Part shown: piece after piece, positions 53,492 to 62,585 of the stretch
Numbering within the stretch: position 1 is the first letter of the stretch
How the letters are laid out: the number at the start of each line of letters is the position of its first letter
Assembly: GCF_003944765.1 (NCBI RefSeq)
Contig: NZ_RWIU01000004.1
Location: 1-64,000 of the forward strand
DNA from: Hymenobacter perfusus
GTDB taxonomy: Bacteria > Bacteroidota > Bacteroidia > Cytophagales > Hymenobacteraceae
DNA: 64,000 nucleotides
Reading direction: 5' to 3'
Position numbers and translations under genes: made by a program
The notes under the pieces: generated by a model
What the model was told of the DNA's origin: nothing
The model's database searches: none
Seen by the model: the letters and a program-made list of their open reading frames with translations, nothing else

Positions 53492-55114
53492 ATGTACCCT
53501 CCCTTGGTTCCGCCTCCTTCGCTCCGCACCCCTTTCCTGTACGCGGTTTTTCGGGCGGTCTGGCTGGCATCGGTGGTGTCCAACATCGGAACCTGGATGC
53601 AGAACGTGGCCGGCGTGTGGCTGGTGACCACCCTCACTACCTCGGTGCTGCTGGTAGCCCTGATGCAGGCCGCTACCAGTCTGCCCGCCTTTTTGCTGAG
53701 TTTGCCGGCCGGGGCGCTGGGTGATTTGGTGGACCGCCGCCGGCTGCTGCTGTTCACACAGGCATTCATGGGCGTGGTAGCCTTCGTACTGGGCGGGCTC
53801 ACGCTGGCGGGGCAGGTGTCGGCTCTGGGCGTGCTGGGCTTTACGTTTCTGCTGGGGCTGGGCTCAGCCATCAACGCGCCCATCTGGCAAACCGTGACGA
53901 CTGAGCTGGTGCCCCGGCCGGTGCTGCCCTTCGCCATTACCCTCAACGGCGTCAGCAACAACATTGCCCGGGCCGTGGGGCCGGCGCTGGGCGGCCTGAT
54001 TATCGCGCACTACTCGCCCGGCTACGTGTTTCTGCTCAACGGTATTTCCTTCGTGGGTACCTGGGTGGTGGTGCGCCGCTGGCAACGTCCGCCGGAGGTA
54101 GCTGGTGGCTCGGCCGAGAGTTTTCTGGGGGCGGTGCGGACGGGCCTGCGGTACGTGCGGTACTCGCCGGGGATTTACGCGGTGCTGGTGCGCACGTTTG
54201 CCTTTGCCTTCGGGGCCAGTGCCATGTGGGCGCTGCTGTCGGTCGTCACGGCCCGGCGGCTGCACCTGAGCTCCGGTTCCTACGGCGTGTTGCTGTCCTG
54301 GCTGGGGGCGGGGGCTATTGCGGGGGCGTTTCTGCTGGGCCGGGTCGGCAACCGGCTACCGTACGGGCGGCGGGTGCTGCTGGGGTCCGGCGTATTCGTG
54401 GGCACTAACCTGGGGCTGGCCTTCATGCCTTCGGAGTACGGGCTGTTTCCGGTGATGTTCCTCTCGGGCGTGGCCTGGCTGACGGCCATGACGAGCTTCA
54501 GCACCACTGTGCAGCTGGCCGTGCCCCGCTGGGTGCAGGCGCGCATTGTGAGCATCTTTATGCTGGTGTTTCAGGCCGGCCTGTCGATGGGCAGCATCGC
54601 CTGGGGCGAGCTGGCCGACCGCACCACACTGGTAACGGCCCTGGTAGCTGCCGCCGCCTGGATGCTGCTGAGCCTTCTGCTGGCCTGGCTCTTCCCGATG
54701 CCGGCCGCCGCCAGTCTTGATCTGGAGCCGGCCGCCACCGGCCCGGCCCTGCCCGGCCTCCCCAACTCCGCCACCGGCCCCGTAGCTGTGCTGACGGAGT
54801 ACACCGTAGCCCCGGCCGACCAGCCCGCTTTCCGACGGACGGCGGCCCGCCTTACCCGCCGCCGTCTGCGCGACGGGGCCTTGCGCGCCGGCATTCTGGC
54901 GGAGGAAAACCAGCTCACGGAATACTACTCCGTGGCCTCCTACGAGGACTACGAGCGGCAGCACCACCGCTTCACGCGTGAAGACGCGGCCGTGCAGCAG
55001 CAGCTGGCCACTTACCACCAAGGACCGGAACCGCCCCGCTGCTTCCTCACCAACACCCCGCCCAGTAACCGCCTGACGCCACCGCTCCCCGAGCCACTGC
55101 TGCTGCCGGGCTGA
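53492..55114 (+). CDS. MFS transporter (EntS-like, MFS_3) with C-terminal soluble domain
   Basis: 540 residues. About eleven to twelve membrane helices in residues 15-410, with the opening FRAVWLASVVSNIGTWMQNVAGVWLVT and the loop LPAGALGDLVDRRRLL, both typical of the EntS/MFS_3 exporter group. Residues about 430-530 form a soluble ferredoxin-like domain (VLTEYTVAPADQPAFRRTAARLTRRRLRDGA...ENQLTEYYSVASYEDYERQHHRFT), known from other members of this group. Substrate unknown. ATG at 53492 fits the usual N-terminus; the longer frame overlaps the terminator upstream. Confidence 0.9.
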   Translation: MYPPLVPPPSLRTPFLYAVFRAVWLASVVSNIGTWMQNVAGVWLVTTLTTSVLLVALMQAATSLPAFLLSLPAGALGDLVDRRRLLLFTQAFMGVVAFVLGGLTLAGQVSALGVLGFTFLLGLGSAINAPIWQTVTTELVPRPVLPFAITLNGVSNNIARAVGPALGGLIIAHYSPGYVFLLNGISFVGTWVVVRRWQRPPEVAGGSAESFLGAVRTGLRYVRYSPGIYAVLVRTFAFAFGASAMWALLSVVTARRLHLSSGSYGVLLSWLGAGAIAGAFLLGRVGNRLPYGRRVLLGSGVFVGTNLGLAFMPSEYGLFPVMFLSGVAWLTAMTSFSTTVQLAVPRWVQARIVSIFMLVFQAGLSMGSIAWGELADRTTLVTALVAAAAWMLLSLLLAWLFPMPAAASLDLEPAATGPALPGLPNSATGPVAVLTEYTVAPADQPAFRRTAARLTRRRLRDGALRAGILAEENQLTEYYSVASYEDYERQHHRFTREDAAVQQQLATYHQGPEPPRCFLTNTPPSNRLTPPLPEPLLLPG

Positions 55115-55326
55115 GCGGAGGAAGCAGGTAGCTGCTTCGTGCAGCACGCTGCCTCCCGAAAAACAACGAAACAACCTCAGCACGCAACAACCGGCCCGCC
55201 AACTTGCAGCTGCCGGACCGGGCCGCAAGGAACCTTCCCCCCGGCCCGCCGTAGGCCTTAAAGCACCGCCCGTTCTCCACCGTTTGGTAGTTGTCCGGCC
55301 GCTTCCGCCCTCTTTTCTTCTGCCCT

Positions 55327-55653
55327 ATGTTCCGCCCACTTGCCTTCGTTTTGCTGCTGACCAGCTTGGCCGGCTCTGCTGCCCACGCCCAGAACCGCCC
55401 GCCCGTGCGGGCCACCCGCCACCATCCCACGGAGCGCATCAGCCCGGTGCCGGGCGTGACGCTGCCCAGCGGCGTGGGCCAAGGCAAGGCCGAGCCGCTA
55501 CCCGTTACCACCGATGTGCAGCCTAACGGCGTTCTGGTGCAACCCAAACTGCCCACCGGCGAAGTAACCGTCGATTCGATTCAAGTGACACCCGCCGAAC
55601 CGCGCCGGGCGGCCAACCCGGCCCCGGCCCCGGCCCGCCGCAAGCGGCCGTAA
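55327..55653 (+). CDS. Small secreted Pro/Arg-rich protein
   Basis: 108 residues. Signal peptide (FVLLLTSLAGSAAHAQ), mature part rich in Pro, Val and Arg without a clear fold (PVRATRHHPTERISPVPGVTLPSG..., ..PLPVTTDVQPNGVLVQPKLPTGEVTVDSIQV). Not recognised. Start at 55327 chosen to place the signal peptide at the N-terminus. Followed by an inverted repeat pair at 55673-55746. Confidence 0.65.
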   Translation: MFRPLAFVLLLTSLAGSAAHAQNRPPVRATRHHPTERISPVPGVTLPSGVGQGKAEPLPVTTDVQPNGVLVQPKLPTGEVTVDSIQVTPAEPRRAANPAPAPARRKRP

Positions 55654-55672
55654 AGGCTGTTCCGCGTTCCAT

Positions 55673-55746
55673 GCCGCTTGTAGCGGCCTGGCAGGGCCGC
55701 CCGTAAGGGGTGGCCCTTTGTTTTGGACTGAGTTGCTACAAGCGGC
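55673..55746. repeat. Inverted repeat with inner hairpin
   Basis: GCCGCTTGTAGC (55673-55684) and GCTACAAGCGGC (55735-55746) are perfect complements 50 nt apart. Between them is AGGGCC...GGCCCT. It could be a terminator or a short mobile-type palindrome. A weaker hairpin AAGCCCCTG/CAGGGGCTT lies at 55799-55824. Confidence 0.6.
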
Positions 55747-55927
55747 CAGTGCAAGGGCTCAGGCATAACCGGCCACCGGGCCTATCGTATCGGAAAACAA
55801 GCCCCTGTATCGTTGCAGGGGCTTTCCTGTGCTGCATGCCCGCCACCATTATTCCGGGCTTGCTGAGGAATCCCGCGGGCTGATGGTGTAACGCCAGAGC
55901 CGGACAGAAACGCGAAGTATGGCGTAC

Positions 55928-56494
55928 CTAACCGGTGCTGGCGTCGTTTTTCGATGGATTCAGGCGGAGCCGCAGGTACTGTTGCAGCCAGATGGGATAC
56001 AGGTTGTAACCCACGTTCAGCAGGGTGAGCAGCGCCGCCCAGCCCCAGCGCCCCTGCGCGGCGGCGTAGCCTCCGGCAAACAGAAAAAACAGCAGGGCCG
56101 CCACATGAAACTGCTCCATGTGGTAACTGTGTCCGATGAGGGCCGCCACGGCCCGCCGGCCGCTACGCACGTGCCGGTAGTTGGGATAGTGCCGCCGTAC
56201 CAACCCGTTTACCAGGCTGCCGTGCTGGGTTACGCGGTTGATGAGCGGCACGCCCAGGTGCCGGTAGGTGGCGGGCTTCCGGCTGAGCTGCCACCGCCGG
56301 AACCACGCCCGGGGCACGGCATACGCCAGCAAACTCAGCGCCAGCAGCCCCCACAGCCACGGCCGTGCCATGTGCAGGTAGCAAAACACCGCCAGCGGCC
56401 CCAGCGCCAGCCCCGACCATAGCACCGATGGTACAGCGTTGTAGAAGGCCAGTCGCGCCGCAGAAGGTGTAGCTGTCGTTTCAGAAGATGCCAT
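55928..56494 (-). CDS. Membrane protein resembling the CrtO glycosyl-diaponeurosporenoate acyltransferase family
   Basis: 188 residues with about four membrane helices. Features that recall CrtO-like proteins: YRHLGVPLINRVTQHGSLVNGLVRR in the middle, then HMEQFHVAALLFFLFAG and the C-terminal LLNVGYNLYPIWLQQYLRLRLN (an N-x-x-P-x-x-x-QRY-R-R-like end). In Staphylococcus CrtO acylates a carotenoid glycoside in staphyloxanthin synthesis. No carotenoid genes are adjacent here, so the assignment is tentative. ATG at 56494 chosen: the 115-residue extension upstream is Arg/Pro-rich and unlike coding sequence. Confidence 0.6.
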   Translation of the reverse strand: MASSETTATPSAARLAFYNAVPSVLWSGLALGPLAVFCYLHMARPWLWGLLALSLLAYAVPRAWFRRWQLSRKPATYRHLGVPLINRVTQHGSLVNGLVRRHYPNYRHVRSGRRAVAALIGHSYHMEQFHVAALLFFLFAGGYAAAQGRWGWAALLTLLNVGYNLYPIWLQQYLRLRLNPSKNDASTG

Positions 56495-57049
56495 AGCCGC
56501 AAAAAAAATAGAGCCTGCACGGGTGGTTATTCGCCGGGCAACGTAGCCGGCCGGGCTAGCTGCTGATACATCCACGGCACCGTCACGGATACGAACACGG
56601 ACACGGACACCAGACGGTGCCTGCTTCAGCCGACTCAGCAGCACCAGCCGAATGGGCCAGGTACAGGAGGGGGCAGAAATCAGGTTGGTTGCGTACGGCG
56701 GCAAGGTAGCAGCCCCTATCCAAACGAAACATGCGGCCCGGGTTTCTGCAGGTAGCGGAGCCGCCAGCTGTTGCTGGTGCGCCAGCGGAGGGGTGCGTTT
56801 CTTCCAAAGCAGGGCAGAAAACGGCCTGAGCTTCCCCACCCCGCAAAACCGGACGCTACCGCCCGAATCCGGGCACTATATGGTGCCGCGCGTAACAGTG
56901 AATGCGAGATAAATATTTGATAATAAGTGGTTTAATTAATTGGCATGGCGCTTGGCAATTCCACTCCGGAACCGGGGCGGCACTGTCCGAAATCCGACAA
57001 AAGCCCGCCCCGGCCAACCTCGGCTTTCACTTCTTTTTTCTTCTTCGCT
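56495..57049. other. 555-nt stretch without a supported gene
   Basis: Open frames here are short and lack coding character. At 56890-56945 there is an A+T-rich patch (GATAAATATTTGATAATAAG, TTAATTAATTGG), possibly the promoter region of the secreted-protein gene at 57050. No RNA gene or repeat was recognised. Confidence 0.6.
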
Positions 57050-57490
57050 ATGCGCTATTTCCCCGCTACCGCTTCGGCCGCCATTGCCCGCTTGTTCGCC
57101 CGTTCCCTGGTCCTGGCCGGGGTAGGTCTGGGGCTGGCTGCCGCCCACCCAGCGCAGGCCCAGCAGACGGCCTCCGTCACCATCAGCAGCCCCGACGCTG
57201 AAAGTATCCGGGTGCGCATCGACAATGCCACCGGGCAGCCCGGCCGGGTGCAGGTCGTGAGCCTCGGCAGCGGGCAGGTGCTGTTCAACCAGGCCTATGA
57301 TGCGCCCGCCTACGGGCACCGCTTCAACTTCCGGCCGCTGCCCACCGGCCGCTACCTGCTGCTGCTGCACGCGGCCGGCACCGAATACCGCTATACCCTG
57401 CAGGTGCAGCGCGGCCCGGCGGGCCCGGCCGTATCGGTACGCCACCTGAAGGCGCGGGGGCCGATGCTGCTGCTGGCCGATGCTAAGTAG
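57050..57490 (+). CDS. Hypothetical secreted beta-sandwich protein
   Basis: 146 residues. Signal peptide (VLAGVGLGLAAAHPAQAQ), then one beta-rich domain: ASVTISSPDAESIRVRIDNATGQPGRVQVVSLGSGQVLFNQAYDAPAYGHRFNFRPLPTGRYLLLLH in parts. The strand pattern with PxGRYxLxL resembles type IX secretion C-terminal or Ig-like domains but lacks a clear sorting signal. ATG at 57050 sets the signal peptide. Confidence 0.72.
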   Translation: MRYFPATASAAIARLFARSLVLAGVGLGLAAAHPAQAQQTASVTISSPDAESIRVRIDNATGQPGRVQVVSLGSGQVLFNQAYDAPAYGHRFNFRPLPTGRYLLLLHAAGTEYRYTLQVQRGPAGPAVSVRHLKARGPMLLLADAK

Positions 57491-57603
57491 TAACTGCCCG
57501 AACAAGCTACTACAGGCAAAAATGCCCGTGCCACTACCGGCGCGGGCATTTCGTCATAGCAATAAGCGGCCTGCGGAGCGAACCGGACCGCGTAAAGGAA
57601 ATT

Positions 57604-57703
57604 GAACGTCATGCTGAGCTTGCCGAAGCATCTCTACCGCTTCGTGGCAATGCCATTTGATTAGCCTCGGTAGAGATGCTTCGGCAAGCTCAGCATGACG
57701 TTC
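57604..57703. repeat. Palindromic repeat, family B copy 3
   Basis: Perfect 36-bp inverted repeat: 57604-57639 and 57668-57703, arms starting GAACGTCATGCTGAGCTTGC. Its right end touches the stop codon of the hypothetical gene 57704-57988. Region 57491-57603 shows nothing else. Confidence 0.9.
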
Positions 57704-57988
57704 TTATTTGGACGTCCTTTCCAGCTGCTGGAGGCGCTGGCTTTGCGGGCTGCGCTGGTCGCCGGCGGCATCGGCGGCGTCGCGGCCCTGGGCGTAGGCG
57801 GCGGCCAGGGCCGTAAGCTCGGCTTTGGAGAGCCACAGCAGCGGCGGCAGCGCCGAGGTAGTCCAGGCGTCGGCCGCTTTGGTGGCCAGCGCCGACAGCG
57901 CCACATCGGAGGCCGGCAGCTGGCTGGTACGCTGGATGGTGGGGGTTTGGGGAGCCGCGTTCGGGCCCTCGGTAGTGGGGGTAAGCAT
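57704..57988 (-). CDS. Small Ala-rich hypothetical protein
   Basis: 94 residues, predicted helical, Ala/Thr/Pro-rich (PTIQRTSQLPASDVALSALATKAADAWTTSALPPLLWLSKAELTALAAAYAQGRDAADAAG). No signal peptide or known domain. The ATG is at 57986-57988. The stop codon abuts a family B palindrome. It may be real, given the reasonable codon use, but nothing else supports it. Confidence 0.5.
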   Translation of the reverse strand: MLTPTTEGPNAAPQTPTIQRTSQLPASDVALSALATKAADAWTTSALPPLLWLSKAELTALAAAYAQGRDAADAAGDQRSPQSQRLQQLERTSK

Positions 57989-58083
57989 AGAGAATGGGGG
58001 TTAAGGAATACTGGCCATAAGGTATTGATTCCGCGCAAGCTGCACCATACCTGCCCGCGCAAAATCAGCTGTTTTCAGGCCGG

Positions 58084-58288
58084 TAGGTCGCCTCACTCAG
58101 CAAATACAATGGTTTCGGAGCCGCGAGGCCGCCTCACTGCCTGAAACCATTCGGTTCGAAGCCCTGAGGCGACCTCACTGCTCAAAACCAATCGGTTGGA
58201 AGCCCTGAGGCCGCCTCACTCACCCAAACCATTCGGTTTCGGGCAGTGAGGCGGCCTCAGGGGATGGAAACATTCGTTTCGGTGCTCC
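58084..58288. repeat. Tandem array of five degenerate 41-nt units
   Basis: Five units of exactly 41 nt start at 58084, 58125, 58166, 58207 and 58248. The common frame is GAGGCnGCCTCACT, a variable part, AAACCATTCGGTT, a variable part, GCCCT. GAGGC-n-GCCTC and AACC-ATTC-GGTT can each fold, so the array holds up to ten small hairpins. The last boundary (CAGTGAGGCGGCCTCAGGGG, 58244-58263) is the complement of the earlier ones (CCCTGAGGCCGCCTCACTG), so a long-range stem is also possible. 41 is not a multiple of 3, and no ORF spans the array. Confidence 0.85.
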
Positions 58289-58310
58289 GGGGGCTTCTTA
58301 GGGTATGCTG

Positions 58311-58655
58311 CTAGCCGTTTGAAGAGTATGGATAATGGTCGAAGAAATCGTCCCATACTTCTCCTTCCGGGGAAAACTCAACTTCATACCAGAACAGCGG
58401 AAGCACAGGCGCGTCCGTGTCTGGTGGCCAGATGTCAAATTTTATCTGGAAGTAATGGGTACGTCTGCCGTACGACTCCAGCACCACCGATAACTGGCTG
58501 AACCTAACGACAAGCGTAGCCAGCGGGAAGCCACGCAAACTCGATTCGGTTATTCCCAACGCTTCATTTGGCTTTGCTATGATTTCCAAAGCCAGCGCAT
58601 AGGCGCTGGCCTTCAGCTCTTCCAGAAATACAGTCGAAGGCCATTCGGATAGCAT
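58311..58655 (-). CDS. Hypothetical cytosolic protein in the accessory stretch
   Basis: 114 residues, not recognised. Mixed alpha/beta, acidic C-terminus (FWYEVEFSPEGEVWDDFFDHYPYSSNG). Its size and acidity recall immunity proteins of polymorphic toxins, but no toxin gene is adjacent, so this is only a note. ATG at 58655 is preferred; the longer frame adds an unlikely N-terminus. GC content is a little lower than in the surrounding genes. Confidence 0.6.
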   Translation of the reverse strand: MLSEWPSTVFLEELKASAYALALEIIAKPNEALGITESSLRGFPLATLVVRFSQLSVVLESYGRRTHYFQIKFDIWPPDTDAPVLPLFWYEVEFSPEGEVWDDFFDHYPYSSNG

Positions 58656-58794
58656 AGAACAGGAAAGTAAGTAGGGGGAGGCAGTGTAAGTAAAATCGTT
58701 TCCAGAAAGCCCTGTTCTGCCGTCCGAAAAACGCCGCCCAGATTTCTCCAAGCGGCGCGGTGGGGACTATTACATAACGTCCTTGATTTGCCTA

Positions 58795-59550
58795 TCAGTG
58801 AGAGTTTCCAGGGCCTTTATCCTTCATTGCCAAATGCGTTTGGATCATGAATGAAGCCATTGTGCCTGCTAGATTAACAGCTAGTTCTGCATGCCTCTTA
58901 GCAGGCTTAATTTGCTTGCTGCTTTTACCATGTGAATCGCCGAATTGATTTCTCACCCCGGCCAAGCCGTTCACTACAGAGAAACACCCACCTAGTATTT
59001 GCTTGAAAATATCTTCATTGTGCTGGCTTGGAGACAAGTTCAAACACACAGCTGTCTGCTTATATAAAGCAGGAAGATCATGAACATGGTTACATGAGAT
59101 TTCATGCTCTTCGAGTATGTGTTTACATACAGACTCTATCAAGGTACGAGCTATCGTAATGGCACCTTCAACATCTGAGTGTAAGCGCTCAATAGATTTC
59201 TGCCACTCCTGGCTGACATATTCCGACCCAAAAGTCTGGATTTGGTTGGTTAGAAGTTGATTCGCTTGGTTAGATAACTGATTCTCACAGAAGGAAACCA
59301 AAGGAGAAAAGCTCTGCCATAAGAATCTCTTTCTACCAGCGTAGGTGCCATCTTCGTGCTTTATGAATTGCCAAAATTGATCTAAAGTTCTGCAATCAGT
59401 AACGAATGAAGGAACAAGATTTCTTGCGATAGAGTGATTTACAAACTCTCTTCTCAGTTCGGAATACTCTTCTTCCAACTCAACTCCACCAGTGGCATGA
59501 CGGACCATCAAATTCTGTAAACGTTCGGCCTTTTCTAAAAGCTGTTTCAT
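58795..59550 (-). CDS. Abortive infection family protein (Abi C-terminal domain)
   Basis: 251 residues. The C-terminal part (about 120-240) matches the Abi_C type: IARTLIESVCKHILEEHE, LGGCFSVVNGLAGVRNQFGDSHG, and KPAKRHAELAVNLAGTMASFMI, with the R-N...GD-x-HG signature. The N-terminal half is helical and not assigned. Such proteins are found in phage-defence islands; biochemical activity is not established for most. The gene is clearly poorer in G+C than its neighbours, suggesting recent transfer. It stands alone, with a terminator shared with nrdA's end. Confidence 0.82.
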   Translation of the reverse strand: MKQLLEKAERLQNLMVRHATGGVELEEEYSELRREFVNHSIARNLVPSFVTDCRTLDQFWQFIKHEDGTYAGRKRFLWQSFSPLVSFCENQLSNQANQLLTNQIQTFGSEYVSQEWQKSIERLHSDVEGAITIARTLIESVCKHILEEHEISCNHVHDLPALYKQTAVCLNLSPSQHNEDIFKQILGGCFSVVNGLAGVRNQFGDSHGKSSKQIKPAKRHAELAVNLAGTMASFMIQTHLAMKDKGPGNSH

Positions 59551-59576
59551 TGATCAGAATTTTAAATTCAGTAGAG

Positions 59577-59612
59577 AAAAAAAGAGGAAGCACAGCGGCT
59601 TCCTCTTTTTTT
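59577..59612 (-). terminator. Terminator of nrdA
   Basis: AAAAAAAGAGGAAGC (59577-59591) pairs with GCTTCCTCTTTTTTT (59598-59612), loop ACAGCG. It lies 5 nt past the nrdA stop and just upstream of the Abi gene's start. Confidence 0.9.
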
Positions 59613-59616
59613 CTTC

Positions 59617-61998
59617 TTACGACCCGCAGGCCTCGCAGGCATCCGGGTTATCCAGGGAGCAGGCCATGTCGGAGGCGTTCTGGGCCGATACGTTCAGCGG
59701 CTCCAGGGTCTCGGCGGCTTGCTTCTGCACCGTGAACTTGATGGCGTCGGCGGCGGCTTTGGTGCGCAGGTAGTACATGCCGGTTTTCAGGCCCTTCTTC
59801 CACGAGTGGAAGTGCATGCTGGTGAGCTTGCCGAAGTTCACGTTCAGCACGTGCAGGTTCAGGCTCTGGCTCTGGCAGATGTACGCGCCCCGGTCGGCCG
59901 ACATGTCAATGATGCGGCGCTGCGAAATCTCCCACACCGTTTTGTACAGGTCCTTGATGTTCTGCGGGATGGTGGGGATGTCCTGCACCGAGCCGTTGGC
60001 GGCAATGATGGCGTTCTTCATCTGCTCGTTCCACAGGCCCAGCTTCACCAGGTCTTTCAGCAGGTGCTTGTTCACCACCATGAACTCGCCGCTCAGCACG
60101 CGGCGCACATAAATGTTAGAGGTGTAGGGCTCAAACGACTCGTTATTACCCAGAATCTGCGCGGTGGAGGCGGTAGGCATCGGGGCTACCAGCAGCGAGT
60201 TGCGTACGCCGTGCTCCATTACCTGGGCGCGCAGCGTGTCCCAATCCCAGCGGCCGGAATCGGGCTGCACGTTCCAGAGGTCGAACTGGAATTTGCCTTC
60301 GCTCAGCGGCGAGCCGGGGAAGGTTTCGTAGTGACCGTCGCGCATGGCCAAATCCTTGGAGGCCGTCATGGCCGCGAAGTAGATGGTCTCGAAGATGTCC
60401 TTGTTCAGGCCGCTGGCTTCGTCGCTCTCGAACGGCATGCGCAGGGCAATGAACGTATCGGCCAAGCCCTGCACGCCCAGCCCGATGGGGCGGTGGCGGC
60501 GGTTGCTGCGCTCGGCCTCAATTACGGGGTAGTAATTGATGTCGATAACCTTGTTCAGGTTCAGCGTGGCGTGGTACGTAACGTCGTAGAGCTTCTTATG
60601 GTCGAAGAACAGGTTGCCGGCGTCATCGGGGCGCACGTAGCGGGGGAGGGCCAGCGAGGCGAGGTTGCACACGGCAATTTCGTTCTCGTCGGTGTACTCC
60701 ATAATCTCGGTGCAGAGGTTGGAGCTCTTGATGGTACCGAGGTTTTTCTGGTTGCTCTTGCTGTTGGCGGCGTCCTTGAACAGCATGTAGGGCGTGCCGG
60801 TCTCGGTCTGGCTTTCCAGAATGGCGAACCACAGCTCCTGGGCCTTCATGGTGCGGCGGCCTTTGCCTTCGCGCTCATACTTCTGGTAGAGCTTCTCGAA
60901 CTCCTCGCCGTAGGTGGTATCCAGGCCCGGGCACTCGTGGGGGCACATCAGCGTCCAGTCGCCGTTGGCTTCCACGCGCTTCATGAACAGGTCGGGCGTC
61001 CAGAGGGCGAAGAACAGGTCGCGGGCGCGCATCTCCTCCTTGCCGTGGTTTTTCTTGAGGTCCAGGAAGTCGATAATGTCGGCGTGCCAGGGCTCCAGGT
61101 AGATGGCGAAAGCGCCTTTGCGCTTGCCGCCGCCCTGGTCCACGTAGCGGGCCGTGTCGTTGAACACCTTCAGCATGGGCACGAGGCCGTTGGAGGTGCC
61201 GTTAGTGCCTTTGATGTAGGAGCCCGTAGCGCGCACATTGTGCACGGCCAACCCAATCCCGCCGGCCGACTGCGAAATCAGGGCGCAGTTCTTCAGCGTG
61301 TCGTAAATGCCCTCGATGGAGTCGTCCTTCATCGTGAGCAGGAAGCACGAGCTGAGCTGGGGCTTGGGCGTGCCGGCGTTGAACAGCGTCGGCGTGGCGT
61401 GCGTGAACCACCGCTCGCTCATCAGATTGTACGTCTCGATGGCGGCGGCAATGTCCTCTTTGTGGATGCCCACGGCCACGCGCATAATCATGTGCTGAGG
61501 CCGCTCCACCACCTTGCCGTCGAGGCGAAGCAGGTAGCTGCGCTCCAGCGTCTTGAAGCCAAAGTAGTCGTAGTTGTAGTCCCGGTCGTAGATGATGGCC
61601 GAGTCCAGCGTAGCAGCGTGGGCGTGCACGATTTCCCACACGTCCTGGGCCACGAGGGAGGCGTTTTCGCCGGTTTTGGGGTCCTCGTAGGTGTGCAGCC
61701 GCTTCATGGTGCTGCTGAACGACTTGCTCGTCACCTTGTGCAGGTTGCTCACGGCAATGCGCGCGGCCAGGATGGCGTAGTCGGGGTGCTTGGTGGTGAG
61801 CGAAGCGGCGGTTTCGGCGGCCAGGTTGTCGAGCTCCACGGTGGTCACGCCGTCGTAGATGCCGTCGATAACCTTCTTGGCTACCTCAATCGGGGAAATG
61901 AAGTTCTGGTTGAGACCGTAGCAAAGCTTCTCGATGCGGGCCGTAACCTTATCGAACTTCACGGATTCGCGGCGGCCGTCGCGTTTGAGTACCAACAT
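59617..61998 (-). CDS. nrdA: Ribonucleoside-diphosphate reductase, alpha subunit (class Ia)
   Basis: 793 residues. Makes deoxyribonucleotides with NrdB. N-terminal ATP-cone ([29 protein letters not shown]) for activity control; catalytic barrel with [23 protein letters not shown] (active-site Cys), [19 protein letters not shown], and the C-terminal redox pair CEACGS. ATG at 61998 gives the standard MLVLKRDGR start. Related in type to eukaryotic R1. Its partner nrdB is about 590 nt upstream on the same strand, with a small gene and a terminator between, so the two are probably transcribed separately. Confidence 0.96.
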   Translation of the reverse strand: MLVLKRDGRRESVKFDKVTARIEKLCYGLNQNFISPIEVAKKVIDGIYDGVTTVELDNLAAETAASLTTKHPDYAILAARIAVSNLHKVTSKSFSSTMKRLHTYEDPKTGENASLVAQDVWEIVHAHAATLDSAIIYDRDYNYDYFGFKTLERSYLLRLDGKVVERPQHMIMRVAVGIHKEDIAAAIETYNLMSERWFTHATPTLFNAGTPKPQLSSCFLLTMKDDSIEGIYDTLKNCALISQSAGGIGLAVHNVRATGSYIKGTNGTSNGLVPMLKVFNDTARYVDQGGGKRKGAFAIYLEPWHADIIDFLDLKKNHGKEEMRARDLFFALWTPDLFMKRVEANGDWTLMCPHECPGLDTTYGEEFEKLYQKYEREGKGRRTMKAQELWFAILESQTETGTPYMLFKDAANSKSNQKNLGTIKSSNLCTEIMEYTDENEIAVCNLASLALPRYVRPDDAGNLFFDHKKLYDVTYHATLNLNKVIDINYYPVIEAERSNRRHRPIGLGVQGLADTFIALRMPFESDEASGLNKDIFETIYFAAMTASKDLAMRDGHYETFPGSPLSEGKFQFDLWNVQPDSGRWDWDTLRAQVMEHGVRNSLLVAPMPTASTAQILGNNESFEPYTSNIYVRRVLSGEFMVVNKHLLKDLVKLGLWNEQMKNAIIAANGSVQDIPTIPQNIKDLYKTVWEISQRRIIDMSADRGAYICQSQSLNLHVLNVNFGKLTSMHFHSWKKGLKTGMYYLRTKAAADAIKFTVQKQAAETLEPLNVSAQNASDMACSLDNPDACEACGS

Positions 61999-62231
61999 AA
62001 GCGTAGCAGGTGATGTGGGGAGTGTTGGAAGTATGGGAAAGACCGGAGCAGGCCGGCCAAAGCTGTCGGGACAAAACCAGGCGTCAGCAAGCGACAACGC
62101 AGGGTCAACGGTTCCGAAGATATCCGTCCCGGGAGTTCAGGACAAACCTTCTGTTCAGAAGTTTTCCACATAAGCCTAAAACACTAGTGCTTAGGCCTTT
62201 TTTTGTCATTGTGGCGGTTCTATATAGCTCG

Positions 62232-62513
62232 CTAAAACGGTTGGAAATTGAGTTGCTGATTTCCAGCAGAAGTGGTATTGTCGGTATTAATCGGGGCCTG
62301 CGTATTAGCCGCTAGCCTGCGGCTTGGGCCGCCACCAGCCGATTCCCGCCACAACCAGACGACGCCCGCCGCGAGTACAACTCCTGCCGCCAATGCTACC
62401 GCCGTAACGCCGGGGCCGTAGCGGAGGCAGGAGCAGGAGGTGAACAGCGGCCGGCCATTCCACCGGAGCCGGCGGCGACAGGCCAGGCAGGGAGACGCAA
62501 AAACGGGTTCCAT
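62232..62513 (-). CDS. Small membrane protein with N-terminal Cys motifs, between nrdB and nrdA
   Basis: 93 residues. N-terminal CLACRRRLRW and CSCLRYG offer four cysteines for a zinc ribbon or similar, followed by one membrane helix (VTAVALAAGVVLAAGVVWLWR) and a polar tail. Not recognised. It lies after the nrdB terminator on the same strand. No evidence links it with nucleotide reduction apart from place. Confidence 0.6.
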   Translation of the reverse strand: MEPVFASPCLACRRRLRWNGRPLFTSCSCLRYGPGVTAVALAAGVVLAAGVVWLWRESAGGGPSRRLAANTQAPINTDNTTSAGNQQLNFQPF

Positions 62514-62533
62514 ACGCAGGGGCTAAAAAAGAA

Positions 62534-62560
62534 AAAGTCGGAGCTTAATGCTCCGACTTT
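62534..62560 (-). terminator. Terminator of nrdB
   Basis: AAAGTCGGAGC (62534-62544), loop TTAAT, GCTCCGACTTT (62550-62560); on the minus strand followed by T runs (plus-strand A's 62525-62536). Confidence 0.85.
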
Positions 62561-62585
62561 GCTTTTGGTAACCGTTGGCGGGGTG

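Noticed and set aside
58084..58288. CRISPR array reading of the 41-nt repeats
   Set aside because: Units are contiguous and degenerate along their whole length, there are no distinct repeat and spacer parts, and no cas genes are near.
59719..62013. Open frame of 764 codons antisense to nrdA
   Set aside because: Low-complexity His/Val/Gly-rich product, exact mirror of the codon structure of nrdA on the other strand; typical high-GC shadow frame.
62162..62200. TTTTCCACA plus hairpin with T-run upstream of nrdA as a DnaA box or terminator
   Set aside because: The box has one mismatch and is alone; the hairpin arms are only 6 bp and no plus-strand gene precedes it.
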